Of a stretch of 64,000 bases of DNA, positions 53,444 to 64,000 are shown in pieces. A program made the translations under genes and the position numbers. This DNA comes from Ciona intestinalis (taxonomy: Eukaryota; Chordata; Ascidiacea; Phlebobranchia; Cionidae): contig NC_020167.2 of NCBI RefSeq assembly GCF_000224145.3, positions 529,768-593,767 on the forward strand, given 5' to 3'. Position 1 is the first letter of the stretch. Every line of letters begins with the position of its first letter. A model generated the notes under the pieces. It was not told the DNA's origin, searched no databases, and saw only the letters and a program-made list of their open reading frames with translations.

Positions 53444-54642
53444 TTCCGTTCGAATAAGGATAACAAGATTTCTATGTGGGTTTATACAGTAAATAATTTC
53501 AAGCATTGCTACTATTTCTTTACGGCGTCGACCAACTTGTATAAGCACGACATAAAAGCGAGCTATACAGGGGATGGCGACATTTCATACAACTTGCCCA
53601 CATAAGCAACCAAGTGTTTTGTGAATAGTTGCAGTAAATACTACAATATTGGCGACCCAAAAAATCCAGCAATTAGGTTGACACGGGATTTTTGCTTTTA
53701 AGAAGCACTGCTAAAGAGAACGCAGACATATATAGTAGGGTGGGAGAAGATGGGACACATTTAGCACATAATATCCAGATACCCTGATTGTCTTTTAAAC
53801 AATTAACAATGGTCTATGGGGGTCGTTACATGATACGGTTTCATATTTTTTCGAATAATTTTTTTTACTACTAAATGGGACGAGAAAATAGAATGAAAGG
53901 GTGCGCCATCTTCCCCTATACCTTGCAATATATAATTTTTGGTGTTGTAACTCTTTACGCTAACAAATGTGTCGGAACAGTGTTAACACAATATAGCGCA
54001 TACCCCCTTTATTTTCACTGTGAGTTAACCAAAAACTCCAGACATGCAGTATACCTTGTTTAAATAGTTACGGCTTTATTTTGACAGCATTGTTTTATCG
54101 TTAAACCCATATGTTTGCCAACAAATTACTTTTATTTGTTTAACTTTTTGCACTTTTCTAAACCTCTACTATATTATTGTTACACCATGCAGTTACTATA
54201 ATGTTGATGATTCCTAAAGACAATTTCTTGATTGAATTTAGCATTTGTTGTCGCGCAACCAGTGATTTGTCATTGAGTAGAGAAATAATTAAATGGTTGT
54301 TGTTAGTTATGTTAAAATAAAGGCATTAAAAGCAGTATAACACGAAATGTAAATAAATTCTTGTACAACAATAATTAGTCTCAAATAAGTGGTTATCTAT
54401 GCCTACGTTCAATCATGCTAAGGTATAGCCTTTAATTGAAATTGCCTGAACATTTTATGATATACCTTCTAGCTAAATTTTAGGTAGCAAAGATTTATGA
54501 TAAAAGACACCAATAATGTTCGTTATTTTTTATTTGCGTCAAGCAGCAGTACGCAAAAGTCATGCAGTTCTGAAACAGAGAATAACTATTAAAATATTTC
54601 CGGTCGAACATCATTTTAACAGTAGAAGAATTCTAAACTTAC
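53444..54642. other. Intergenic: SYT7 3' flank and one MITE
   Basis: A family B element fills 53731-53934. No clear AATAAA follows the SYT7 stop in the first 100 bases. From 53935 to 54642 the sequence is AT-rich with no gene signal on the + strand; on the - strand it would be the 3' flank of the candidate peptide gene. Confidence 0.45.
53731..53934. mobile_element. MITE, family B, well preserved
   Basis: Left TATAGTAGGGTGGGAGAAGA, core TTAGCACATAATATCCAGAT, TTTAAACAATTAACAATGGT and TACTACTAAATGGGACGAGA, right CATCTTCCCCTATACCTTGC. It is about 200 bp with inverted ends of about 28 bp. Confidence 0.8.
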
Positions 54643-55169
54643 CATTGCTATTCATCATTACCGAATTGATCATAATAGCTGTCTTGAAGTTCACTATGAT
54701 AAAGATAAAGGTTATAAAGATATTGGTTGGGAAAGCATTTCGCTAAATAGTGATCAAATATTGGATTAGTTAATTTTGTTTTGGAAAGCTGGGTTGTTAA
54801 TGTTATTAAAAACTGGTTACCAAACCCTTACCAATAAAGGTATATGTCCTCACGCTAGATTCTAAAAGCGTATTTTTTTAGTAAATATTTATGAGTTGTC
54901 TAATTTGAGACCCATAAATAAATCCGTTACGTTTTTTAACAATTACCTACGAAATTACATTCGTTATGTATTACGAGACGTTTATTTTCTTTAGATTATC
55001 TAGCCGGCGGTAAAATGCATTAAACAACTTACTCTCTCAGTGTTTTCGCCGCTTCTTGATCCCAATATTTCCAAGACCACACAATATTATCAGCTTCATC
55101 TGCGTTTGCACTCGAAAGCTGAACGGTGACGAGAACCAAGACGAGGAGAAGAAGAACTTTGCGATTCAT
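54643..55169 (-). CDS. Candidate gene for a 60-residue secreted acidic peptide
   Basis: On the minus strand the ATG at 55169 opens exon 1 (55169-55033). It encodes a clean signal peptide, MNRKVLLLLVLVLVTVQLSS then ANA, a good cleavage site, followed by DEADNIVWSWKYWDQEAAKT and LR. A GTAAGT donor follows in phase 2. The first convincing downstream acceptor (TTTATCTTTATCATAG, exon 2 from 54693) restores the frame and adds DELQDSYYDQFGNDE and a stop at 54648-54650. A second strong donor (CAATG/GTAAGT) ends this exon, implying a further 3' UTR exon. Without splicing the frame stops one codon later at TAA. The mature part would be 37 residues, net negative (11 acidic, 3 basic), with Trp31, Trp33, Trp36 and three Tyr, no Cys and no dibasic site. 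I recognise no relative. A precursor for a hormone-like or defence peptide is possible, but function is unknown. Confidence 0.55.
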
Positions 55170-55504
55170 GATGATTTATCTTTGCTTACTTGAAGAAGAT
55201 GAAAATAAAAACGATTATCTCCATCTTTTATGTCCTCAAAAGTCGGGGTTCTTTTTTCTTTTATTTTATCTCGTGAAGCAATTTCTTTCTCTCTTAGCGA
55301 AAAATCTTCTTTTCCTTTTCGTAGTAAGAGAATCATGAATGGTTTCTTAGAAAAGCTCAATTTATCGACAAAAAACAACATAGTTTTGTTTCACAAACAC
55401 TCGTTCTTTACACTTATCCTCCTTAAGTATAACGGTATACGTTACTAAAAATACAAATTGTAGTGGACAGGCTAGTTATACCGTTTTATTTATAGCATAT
55501 ATTT

Positions 55505-56480
55505 AAGCATACTGACCAATATACATTCCATTTGCAAATATGTGTATGGTGTGGTGGAACATTTAAGCATATTGCCCAATATTTTAATTTCAAAATACAT
55601 GACGATTTGATTCTATGAATTTGTACTAGAATACCTTTACTAATTGACAACAATTGAAAAAATATATATTAAAATACACGAGGAGTTATTTAGCGATTGC
55701 CAAACAACGTCCTATTTTAGTAATTCACAAAATGTTTAAATATGATTCAGTGAGCATTCAAAGTTAGCACCCTATTATTTTGCTTCTTTTATCTTAATTA
55801 AAAATACTGTTTCCACAGCCATCCATTTTTAATAGTTAAAACAATTATTGACTTTGGCACGCGCTTTATAGTGTTACGAACACTGTCGAAGAATCTTGTA
55901 TTATTTTTCTATTTGTCATTAAATAAAGGTTGTAAAACAAAATTTAAAATAGTCCCGCTTTGCCCCACGTTCTTTTTTACCCTACTCTACTAGTTAGCAA
56001 TATTTAATTGTAAATGCCTTACTTAAACCAAAACTGTGTTAAACACTATAGTTTATGTTATTCAATTACTTTTACATTATTGACGATACGCCTGTACCTA
56101 GTAGGGTGGGGGAAGATGGAACACCTTTAGCACATAATATCTAAATATCCTGATCGTGTTTTAAACAATTACTAACGGTCAATGGGAGTCATGGGCATAT
56201 AGTTTTATAATTTCTTGAATGTTCTTTGTTTACTACTAAACGGGGCGAGAAAATAGAGGTAAAAGGTATCTCGTCTTTCCCCACCCTGCTGTATTTTAAT
56301 AGATTTTCAATGCAAAGTAAGTATACGCACTTTTAGGCATTAAAATATTTTGTTGTACTGAAAATCAAACTGCTTTTTTTCACATATGGTTTAATACATT
56401 AGTCTAGCAGGAATCACGTGACACGGATTTCCGGAATGGTCATGTGATCCCTTTACCGGAAAATAAAGGACTTAATATTT
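55505..56480. repeat. Duplicated segment, unit 1
   Basis: Shares, in the same order, CCATTT.CAAATATGTGTAT, a family A head, GCGATT..CCAAACA.CGTCC, AAACACTATAGTTT.TGTTAT, TTTCAATGCAAA.GTAAGTA and a CAT.ACGTGACA-type end with the segment at 56640-58085. A MITE sits inside it. Confidence 0.65.
56098..56297. mobile_element. MITE, family B, with empty site in the sister segment
   Basis: Left CTAGTAGGGTGGGGGAAGAT and right CTTTCCCCACCCTGCTGTAT, core CTTTAGCACATAATATCTAA and TGATCGTGTTTTAAACAATT. The sister segment reads straight through this position (GATATATATGTTTTAATACA), so the element is an insertion, flanked by TA. Confidence 0.8.
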
Positions 56481-56639
56481 CTGCGAAAATCATTTTTTGT
56501 AATGATGGCGGCGTTAAAATGAGAAAGGTTTTAGAAGTTTTACAGCGATTTTAAAGAGCTTAACCAACCAAGATTTACTATGATATTCATGTGTTTTCTT
56601 TAGTTTAAATCAAAATTATCTAAATCAACAATATACATA

Positions 56640-58085
56640 TACCATTTCCAAATATGTGTATAGTGCTGTGGTGGGATACTTAAGCATATTCATCAACATT
56701 TTAAAATTCAAAATATATAAAGATTTTTATTTGGATGATACCATGAATTTAGGTTTGATAACGGTGGTTTGGTCCGGGACGCTGCTTTAATGTCCTTTTG
56801 CGGGGCTGACTGCTCTAGTCTGTTATTTTAAGCTACACTCATTACAACTTAACTATAAAACATGCAATTTAATAAAAAACTGCATAAAAACGAATGACAT
56901 TAAAATAAGCACTAAATAAACTGTTACACCACATAAACGAGAACTAGATACGATAACAACTCAATACAGCTTTCACTCAAAAATAAAACAGTTTGTACAC
57001 AATCATATAACTTTTGCCCAAAAAAGCAATATACAACCTTTAGCCGACACAGTACGAGAACTTCCTGGATACACGCAAAACTGGAAAAAGGAAAAGCAGA
57101 ACAGCACGTGACACGCAGTAATTAATTAGACCAACGGCAATAACGGCAACAAAGGAACACGCGGAAACGATAAAATAATTGCAGGAAACAAGTCGTGCGT
57201 GAATAACAATGATAAGGAAGGCAAAATAGCTGGTCAATTAGTAATAAGGAAAACAGAAAAGAACACAAATAATGAGAAAAAATACATTAGACAATATAAA
57301 TATTACGTAAACGATAAAAACTGCTCAACTCACGACACTATAAGTAGTAGACAAAGAAAATTCAAAGGCTTATAAAACTGTATCCTTATAACTGACATAA
57401 ACCGTAGTTAATTGTTTAAAACACAATCAGGATATTTAGACATAATGTGCTTAAGGTGTCCCGCCTTACCCCACGCTTTATATGTTAAGCATGAGATGAG
57501 TTATCTAGCGATTTCCAAACAGCGTCCTATAGTAGCAGTTCACAAAGTTGGTTAATTTGATTAAAGCATTTAAAATTACCATCCTTTTATTACACTTATT
57601 TTAACCGAATGAAAAATACTGTTTCTATTTACACCGGTTTTTAATATAGGTAAAAATTGTATAATAGACTTCAGCGCTCTTTATAAATTTGTGAGAATAC
57701 TGTCAAAAAAACTGTAGCATTTTTTGTTTGTTAAATAAAGGCCCGTAAAAATTAAAATTCCTCGCTTTATTCCTCCCCACTAAATATATATCTATGTTTA
57801 TAAGTTTACACCATTATTCAGGTGTAAAGGTCTTACTTAAACCGAACAAAACTGCAATGTTAAACACTATAGTTTGTGTTATTCGATTACCTTTACATTA
57901 TGGGCGATATATATGTTTTAATACACTTTCAATGCAAAAGTAAGTAGGTTATACGCAAAAGATTTCTGTAGCGTTAAAATTAAACTGTTTCCATCACAGA
58001 AGGCTTATTACATTAGTCTTGCAGACATCACATGACAAAGAATACTGAAATAGTCAAATAAAGGAAGCAATCGTGTTTTTACAGC
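56640..58085. repeat. Duplicated segment, unit 2
   Basis: Same landmarks as unit 1. It lacks the MITE but carries about 725 bp of extra sequence (about 56763-57488), ending in a reversed partial family B copy (57362-57484, CCGTAGTTAATTGTTTAAAA). Unit 2 diverges from unit 1 at many positions, so the duplication is not recent. Confidence 0.6.
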
Positions 58086-58667
58086 TTTTTTCTAGAAATT
58101 AGAAACAATATGTTGTTTACACTAAAGATTTTCATTGAAATCGAGCCAGCCATACCAAAACACTGCATTTAAGCGTCTTTGCAGCTGTGCTTGTTTTTAC
58201 CTTGCAATGTTAAAGAATTCGGCGTGTTCAGCAATTGGCAGACACCATGTTTGTAAGTTATGTGTGTGCCATGATCATTATGTGTTTGAATCAACAATTA
58301 TTCTTGTAATTAAATGTAAAAACAACGCACAATAAAGCGGTTACGATTCGCATTAGTAACAAATGAAGCAAGCGACTTAACGTCACGTGCTTCAACACAA
58401 AATCTTCAGCCCAGTGGGGTCTTATAGGTTGTCTGCTGTATCATGTCTTAACGATTTTTTGTTACCTAGTTATGAACGTTTATTTGTACTAAGGATAAAA
58501 CCGATGTACAATTACGACTGCAAGTTATGTAAACAATTTTCTGTAAAAGGATGCTTGCTGAAGTTTCGTTGTAGAGTATATATACATGCCACGTTTGCCA
58601 GTCAGAGTGCAAAACCACAAAACCACAATTTGCGAGCAAAAACTGCTACGAGAACCAATATATAATA

Positions 58668-59215
58668 TAGTGGGGGAAGATGGGACACTTAAACATATAT
58701 TGCCAAACATTTCCAAAATCAAAATAGATGACGTTTTTTTGGTAATACCACGAAGTAGTACTACTATTCCTTTATTAATTGACAACGATTTAATAATATA
58801 AATATAATAAAACACACGAGGAGTTATTTAGCGATCCGCATAACTAGTGAAATTTTACAAATTCGAAAACACACAGGATAAGATGGGACAGTTTAAAACC
58901 ATTGTTAACTTTGATTATTAAGTGTATTTATAAATAGGAATATACGTAAATAACACGAAATAATACTGTACGCTTTGAAAATTAAGTCTAAACATTCATT
59001 TTCTTACCCTACTGCTCTAGTTTTTAACATGTTACCTATACATTATATTATTGCATACAATTGGTACTGTTTGAACGACAATGGGTAATGTTCGAACATC
59101 AATGGATGAAATATATCGTTTACACTTGCAAGTTACTAAATTTCATCGACTTTACTATAATTTTTACTCAATGCAAAATATTGTTTAAAATAATAAATAA
59201 ACAAATTAAATCTTT
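58668..59215. repeat. Dispersed repeat, family A, uninterrupted copy
   Basis: Starts TAGTGGGGGAAGATGGGACA, then AAACATATATTGCCAAACAT, ACACACGAGGAGTTATTTAG, TTCGAAAACACACAGGATAA and GGTAATGTTCGAACATCAAT. It shows the uninterrupted form of the copy at 23962-25316. Confidence 0.7.
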
Positions 59216-60786
59216 CTGGATGTTCTGATTTACCAGGACCAAAATAGTTTTGCGTAATAGAAGATATATCGGCAACAAGAGATCATAGGTCCAATGGATG
59301 AGCACGGTTTAAATTAATTAGTATATTATTAATTAGCACTTTTACTACAACGCATTTTACGTGTTTTACAAACCGACTTCCAGCTAATACGTTTTAATAT
59401 CGCAACCCCTACATTTTTATAAAATTGACGCCACTGCTATTATATGTCAAATAAACCTTTGAATCCTTATTAAAACCAAACCAGTGTAATACAATGGATT
59501 TGTAATAAAAACACACAAGTAAGAAGTTTCACAAAGAATACATAAAGTGTTTGTGTATATTAGCTTATTACACATTTATTACGTAACTGCACACATATAG
59601 GCTATTAGTATTTTAAATACTATAACAAATAAAGAAGCATTTATATAAGTTGGCATAGGTGTCAGTTCAGCAATACTGAGGTGACAAGTAATGCTCTATT
59701 TTCAAGCCGGGTTCACAAAGCCACATTATATGTTTATCCAGGTTACCTGGTTCAGCTCACAGATGTAAACAATTAAACTCATTTGTATACACCAAAAAGT
59801 AAAACATGCTGTTATTGTATGATTACAATTTATTGAATAAATTAACAGGTACAACCCCCTTATTGCATGGTAATAACCAAGAACTCTACCATTGCACAAA
59901 ACAAAACAGTGATTTAGAATTGGCATCGTGATTAACAATTTAACAAAATCTGGGATGACGTGTTTAAAATGCATTTACAATCACAGCTTAAAACATAAAT
60001 AAACTTCATTGAATAGTATGAATAGAGTTGGGTTTGGGCCTGATTGTTTCTATAGATACTGAACAGCAGGTTAAAAGCTGTAGTGACCTGTAAAACTAAG
60101 GTGACAAAACACACTATCTCACTCTTATTTTGAAAATTGGGGTGACAAGGGACCCTCGGAACCCCTAACTACACGCCTATGAATAGTGGTATATAAATAT
60201 CACTGGGTAATATACTACTATAGTTAAATATTGTTTGAGAAATAATTAACACGTGTTCGATTTCTTGTTGCTATGCATAGAAAACCACCTTTTTAACTTC
60301 TATGCTTTTCTTGAGTTTGCTCTGCTGCGTAATAGATTATATTCAGAACACAACATGTCTTACAGTGTACAAGGTATGATGTAAACAAATTACTAACCAG
60401 ACTAAACGAAAACATAAACAGTGCAACACTCGATCGCAAAATTGCCAGCGAAGCAAAACTGAAAATCCTAATTTCTATGTTATTTGGAGTTTGTAGAGGA
60501 AGTCCCGATTGAGTCTGCCAGACGGCCACTAAAAACGCTAATTAATCGCGGTTTTAAATCTGAAAATTTAGTCTAAAATTTATTAATTTATTTTATGTGA
60601 ATTTAATCAAGAGATTGAAGAGTAATGCTAGAATTAAGAATTGAGATTAATGTGGATAAAAGTCGCGAAAAAAACAACACAAACAACAAAAACAACTGTT
60701 CGACGAAAAAAGATCTATATGACCACTACCGTGCTCAATAACATTCGGCTTATGTTTAATATGATCCCCTACTGATAGGGTTGTAC

Positions 60787-61234
60787 CAGAGCCATAGAAA
60801 TACCGAGTAGTCCAACCCATTGTTACGTAAAACACAAATTGAACGGCAATTTGGGTCCAAAATAACACAGTAGGTATAGGGAAAATGTATGTTTTTCGGT
60901 AAATTACAGAAAAACTTGGGCCTAAAAACAAATTTAAAGGTTGAAAAATGTAAAAAACATGTGTTATTTGGTTTCTGTATCAAAAAAAGTCAAAAATTAG
61001 AATTAGAAGCGGTTGATTTGCGACATTTTAGTCATTTAATGCGGCTAAATTTATACATTTTTTCTAAAAAATGTTTGGTAAGGTAAATGGAAGCTGTTTT
61101 ACACCTTCCCACAATAGGAAAACACAAACAAAACTTAACAAGTTCGTTTAAACCCATTGTCAAAGTCACCACTTTTGCTCTATTTTGGACACACATAGAC
61201 GGCAGTTGGACTACTCGGTGTTTATACGACTCTG
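60787..61234. mobile_element. hAT-type MITE, copy 2 (448 bp)
   Basis: Ends CAGAGCCATAGAAATACCGA and TCGGTGTTTATACGACTCTG. It is flanked by a perfect 8-bp duplication, GGTTGTAC, at 60779-60786 and 61235-61242. The body is closely similar to copy 1 at 24340-24790, in the same orientation. Confidence 0.9.
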
Positions 61235-61393
61235 GGTTGTACTGCAAGAAATACCAAGGAGTATAGCGAAGAGTAAGACGTTTTGACCCAAGCAATTAAA
61301 GCGGGGTATAGGTCAAACAGTGACGCGCACGATTAGCATGCAAAACCCACTTTCTAGAATAAGCTGCCACCGGCGACACGCAATTACAATGGG

Positions 61394-61422
61394 TGGGACT
61401 ACTCGGTATTTCTATTGCTTTG
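61394..61422. mobile_element. Isolated hAT-like right end
   Basis: GGACTACTCGGTATTTCTAT then TGCTTTG is the complement of the left terminus of the hAT-type MITE (CAGAGCCATAGAAATACCGA) with few changes. It probably belongs to a related element into which, or beside which, copy 2 inserted; a matching left end was not located. Confidence 0.5.
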
Positions 61423-62182
61423 GTTATACCATTGTTCAAGCGTGACATGTAAACAAAGCGCCAGCTGTCAGTTGTGAATTGACCTACTGGGCATCTATGT
61501 TTCGATTTCTATTTTATTAGGTTTGTAGGTTTTGATATAAAGAACTCCATTATATTACTGAGAACGCATTGCCGGTGCAACCACGACATAAAGAAAACGC
61601 CTGTATATTTAAGATCTTTAGCTTGGACAAATTCGCCAAACATGAAAAGGAACAAACAGGCGAGCGTGCAACCACCAGACATACATATGTGGGTACAGTT
61701 TTCACTATCGTAATGGTGCTAAATTCCCCACCCCTAAAATTCACCAACAACTAAGGCTTAAACCCAAACATTACCTCTTTTAATTAATTGCCTAATTATG
61801 TAGTTTTAGCAGTATTCTTCACTTGTATCACAAGGCTTTATTTAATACCAAAAGCTGTCCAACTCATATTTTATAAAACATATACTTTGCCTTTGTACAA
61901 ATAAAATAATATTTTAGACCATTTTAAACATTAAACAGCACTGATTCAAATATTTTAGTTTTGTTAAAATTTGTTAAGTTTGGCCAAGTTTTGAAATGGT
62001 TTGCATGCAGAGATATATTCAATATTAAAACCCTCTCAACTGAATTAAACCGAGTGTAGCCTTAGTCTCCAGGTTATTTGCAAAATTAAAGTATAGTTAA
62101 ATGATGGTATAAACAATCGGCCGTTTTGTAATCATTTTTACCTTAAAATAGGCATTAGTAATGTTTTTTTGTTCAAATACAG

Positions 62183-62768
62183 TTGCCAGTCCAATGATTC
62201 AAAGTTCATTCATGTGATAAAAGATGTTGATTATCAATTTTCAAAAAAAATAGCTGTGTGTTCTGCTGGAGGGCATTTGCGACCTGTTCTAATGTTGTTG
62301 GAATTATCAGGTCATGGCATTCCTTGGTTTCTTGGAACAATACTAACAATCTTTAACTCTATTGATGGAGTAAAAGAAACATGCATGAATTTACTGCTAG
62401 CATTGATTTTTGATTTGTTTGTGGTGGCTCTTATTAAAGGATTATTTCGAAGACCGCGCCCAACCTATAATAAGCAAGACATGCTGGCTACTGTGTCTTT
62501 GGATGTATATTCATTTCCATCTGGCCATTCCACAAGATCAGTAATGGTTGCTTTCTTTTTGATAAACCAATTTAATTTAAGTTTGTTTTGTAAGGTTTTG
62601 TTAATAATATGGTCATTTTGTGTTTGTACTTCACGAGTTATGCTTGGGAGACACCATATTTCTGATGTTATTTGTGGTTTTTTTATTGGTTATTCACAGT
62701 ACTACATAGTCGTACAGTTTTGGTGGTCATACTTTGATTTTTCTGAAATGTTACATTTTATTTGGTAA
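62183..62768 (+). CDS. PLPP6: PLPP6-type polyisoprenoid diphosphate phosphatase (5' exon not found)
   Basis: The 586-bp exon begins after AAATACAG and encodes 195 residues of a PAP2-family membrane phosphatase. All three catalytic motifs are present: KGLFRRPRP, SFPSGHSTR and SRVMLGRHHISDV, with the PSGH and RHH histidines in place. The segment RPVLMLLELSGHGIPWFLGT is very close to human PLPP6 ([20 protein letters not shown] as I recall). PLPP6 dephosphorylates presqualene and farnesyl or geranylgeranyl diphosphates in the ER and nuclear membrane. Four to five hydrophobic helices are visible. There is no in-frame ATG near the start, and the exon opens in phase 2, so an upstream exon carrying the start and the usual low-complexity N-terminus must exist. 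The stop at 62766 lies 28 bp from the stop of CAMKMT on the other strand. Confidence 0.92.
62757..62762 (-). terminator. Minus-strand AATAAA for CAMKMT inside PLPP6 coding sequence
   Basis: TTTATT on the + strand, within the last codons of PLPP6, reads AATAAA on the minus strand 35 bp after the CAMKMT stop. It is the nearest hexamer for that gene. Confidence 0.5.
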
Positions 62769-62796
62769 AAAACAACTTTAACACAAAACATTCTTA

Positions 62797-64000
62797 CTAT
62801 TTTCTCACTTTAAGCAAAATGGGAAAATGAACATCTGACTTATACGACTTATTTTTAATCAAGTACTCTAAATGTTGCTTATAAATATGATGATTGTATT
62901 GCTCAATTTGAACAACGTCGGTAAATTTTAACTTGCATAACTCGGCAAAATTATGAAATGTGTTGCCTCTTTGCGGAGCAAATATAAAAGCTGTACCACC
63001 TACCTTCAAAACAGAATAAATTGTATCGACAAGAAACGACCTGAACTCATCAAAAAATAAACAATCTGCACATAAAGCAAAGTCAAATGTTTCCGTGTAT
63101 TGAGAATAGGTTGCTGGCATGTCCCATCTCAAATCTGTTGCTGATACTTGTGCCTTGTTTGTTCCATTCGATACATTCATTTGGTTGGTGTGTATGGCAT
63201 CGTTTAGCATGTTAACACATTTACCATTTCCATCAGTAATGAGGACACGCGTGGATGGTGAATTAAAAGCAATGCACATAGCAGCAAGACTTGAACTTCC
63301 ACCACCGAGTTCAATTACAGATTTTCCACAAAATAAGTCAAGGTTTGACATGCAATAATATGCCATAATTTCTTCACTAGGCCATATGCATACATTTCCA
63401 GTGTTATTAAATGATGTTATTTCCTACAAAGAAAACAATTTTTAGTAAGACTTGGAAATTAGAAAGCTCCATATAAAAGGAGATAATATTATACTTGGGT
63501 GATCCTAGTATATAGAGCGCCATTTTTAACTACCATTTTTAATACTTTCTAATGATGCCATCACCTTAAGATTTAAACATGATTGACAGATATATGTAGA
63601 ATAATCATTTATTTACGAAATCTTAATTTTCCAAATTTTTTTTTAAAGAACATTATTAAACAGTATTAAATATATATATATATATATATATATATACCTA
63701 AAATATTAAACATCATGTTTAAAAAATGGGAAAATAGATATTAAATATGAAAATGTAAATCTAATTGGTATTAAATAAGTATAAATGTAAATCTAATTTT
63801 CTATTAAGTTATGGAGAGTTTTTTATTGTCCTGTAGTAAAGACCGAAAACGTATCACGTACCTTTAAGTTCGTCTTTGGGTTTGGGTGATTTATCCAAAT
63901 ATCTTTAACACTGAGCATTGAATTGCAAACGTATGCGAACCACCGGCAGTCGTTTTCTTCTTTTCGTGATTTCACACAGGCCTTTTCAAGGCAATTGCAT
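62797..64000 (-). CDS. CAMKMT: CAMKMT, calmodulin-lysine N-methyltransferase (5' end outside)
   Basis: Two exons are visible: 64000-63862 (continuing past the window) and 63423-62797, joined in phase 0. The joined protein reads EITSFNNTGNVCIWPSEEIM then AYYCMSNLDLF. Human CAMKMT has SFDNTGNVCIWPSEE..AYYC as I recall. The SAM-binding motif is VIELGGGSSSLAA, followed by VLITDGN, LRWDMPAT, FALCADCLFFDEF and FAPQRGNTFHNF, all family landmarks. The enzyme trimethylates a calmodulin lysine (Lys115/116) in the cytosol. The C-terminus (HFPILLKVRK) corresponds to the human HYPLLLIL end. The only open question is the N-terminal part beyond position 64000. Confidence 0.95.
63671..63696. repeat. (TA)n microsatellite in a CAMKMT intron
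   Basis: Thirteen TA units between TTAAA and CCTAAA, in the intron between the two visible CAMKMT exons. Confidence 0.95.

Larger units (their letters stand above)
55170..62182. other. Large repeat-dominated gap
   Basis: Contains two related segments (55505-56480 and 56640-58085), a MITE at 56098-56297 inserted in the first, a family A repeat at 58668-59215, and a hAT-type MITE at 60787-61234 with a second hAT-like end just downstream. From 59370 to 60770 and 61430 to 62160 nothing could be named. The missing 5' exon of PLPP6 should lie in the last part or further left but was not found. Short open frames here are random. Confidence 0.5.

Noticed and set aside
55166-55381. 71-codon minus-strand frame just upstream of the peptide gene
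   Set aside because: It reads through the presumed 5' UTR in a frame different from the signal peptide, is Lys/Glu-rich by chance of purine runs, and has no feature of its own.
61569-61754. Possible first exon of PLPP6
   Set aside because: It opens with ATG and lies upstream, but ends in a stop without a suitable donor and shows none of the Ser/Pro-rich N-terminus expected.

Overview
This looks like about 64 kb of nuclear DNA from a tunicate, most likely a Ciona-type sea squirt. It is AT-rich, carries chordate-type intron-rich genes with many very short introns (51 and 57 bp in the synaptotagmin gene), and has unusually tight gene ends. It is also seeded with short non-autonomous transposons and SINE-like repeats. 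All gene models were built by hand from splice signals, reading phase and remembered family sequences; nothing was aligned by computer.

Layout, left to right. 782-8120 (+): a KIAA0319L-type receptor with five PKD domains, its 5' end not visible. 10518-15884 (+): a short polycystin-1-like membrane protein with a PLAT domain. 17598-23365 (+): a tail-anchored Bcl-2 relative resembling BCL2L13, with a hAT-like element in its first intron. 23366-29595: a repeat-rich gap with nested transposons and a MADF-domain fragment. 29596-35255 (+): an SLC1-family acidic amino acid transporter. 35256-40325: a second repeat-rich gap. 40326-44927 (+): STK33 kinase. 45497-47132 (+): a small TPR protein. 48288-53443 (+): synaptotagmin-7. 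54643-55169 (-): a candidate two-exon gene for a 60-residue secreted acidic peptide. 55170-62182: repeats, including a partly duplicated segment. 62183-62768 (+): PLPP6-type lipid phosphatase. 62797-64000 (-): CAMKMT, running off the right edge.

The genes do not form an obvious pathway. They are ordinary neighbours in a compact chordate genome, almost all on the + strand. PLPP6 and CAMKMT converge with only 28 bp between their stop codons. No RNA genes, CRISPR arrays or retroviral remains were recognised. The most unusual items are the putative secreted-peptide gene, the truncated polycystin, and a set of small DNA transposons whose target-site duplications can be read directly, one of them interrupting another repeat.
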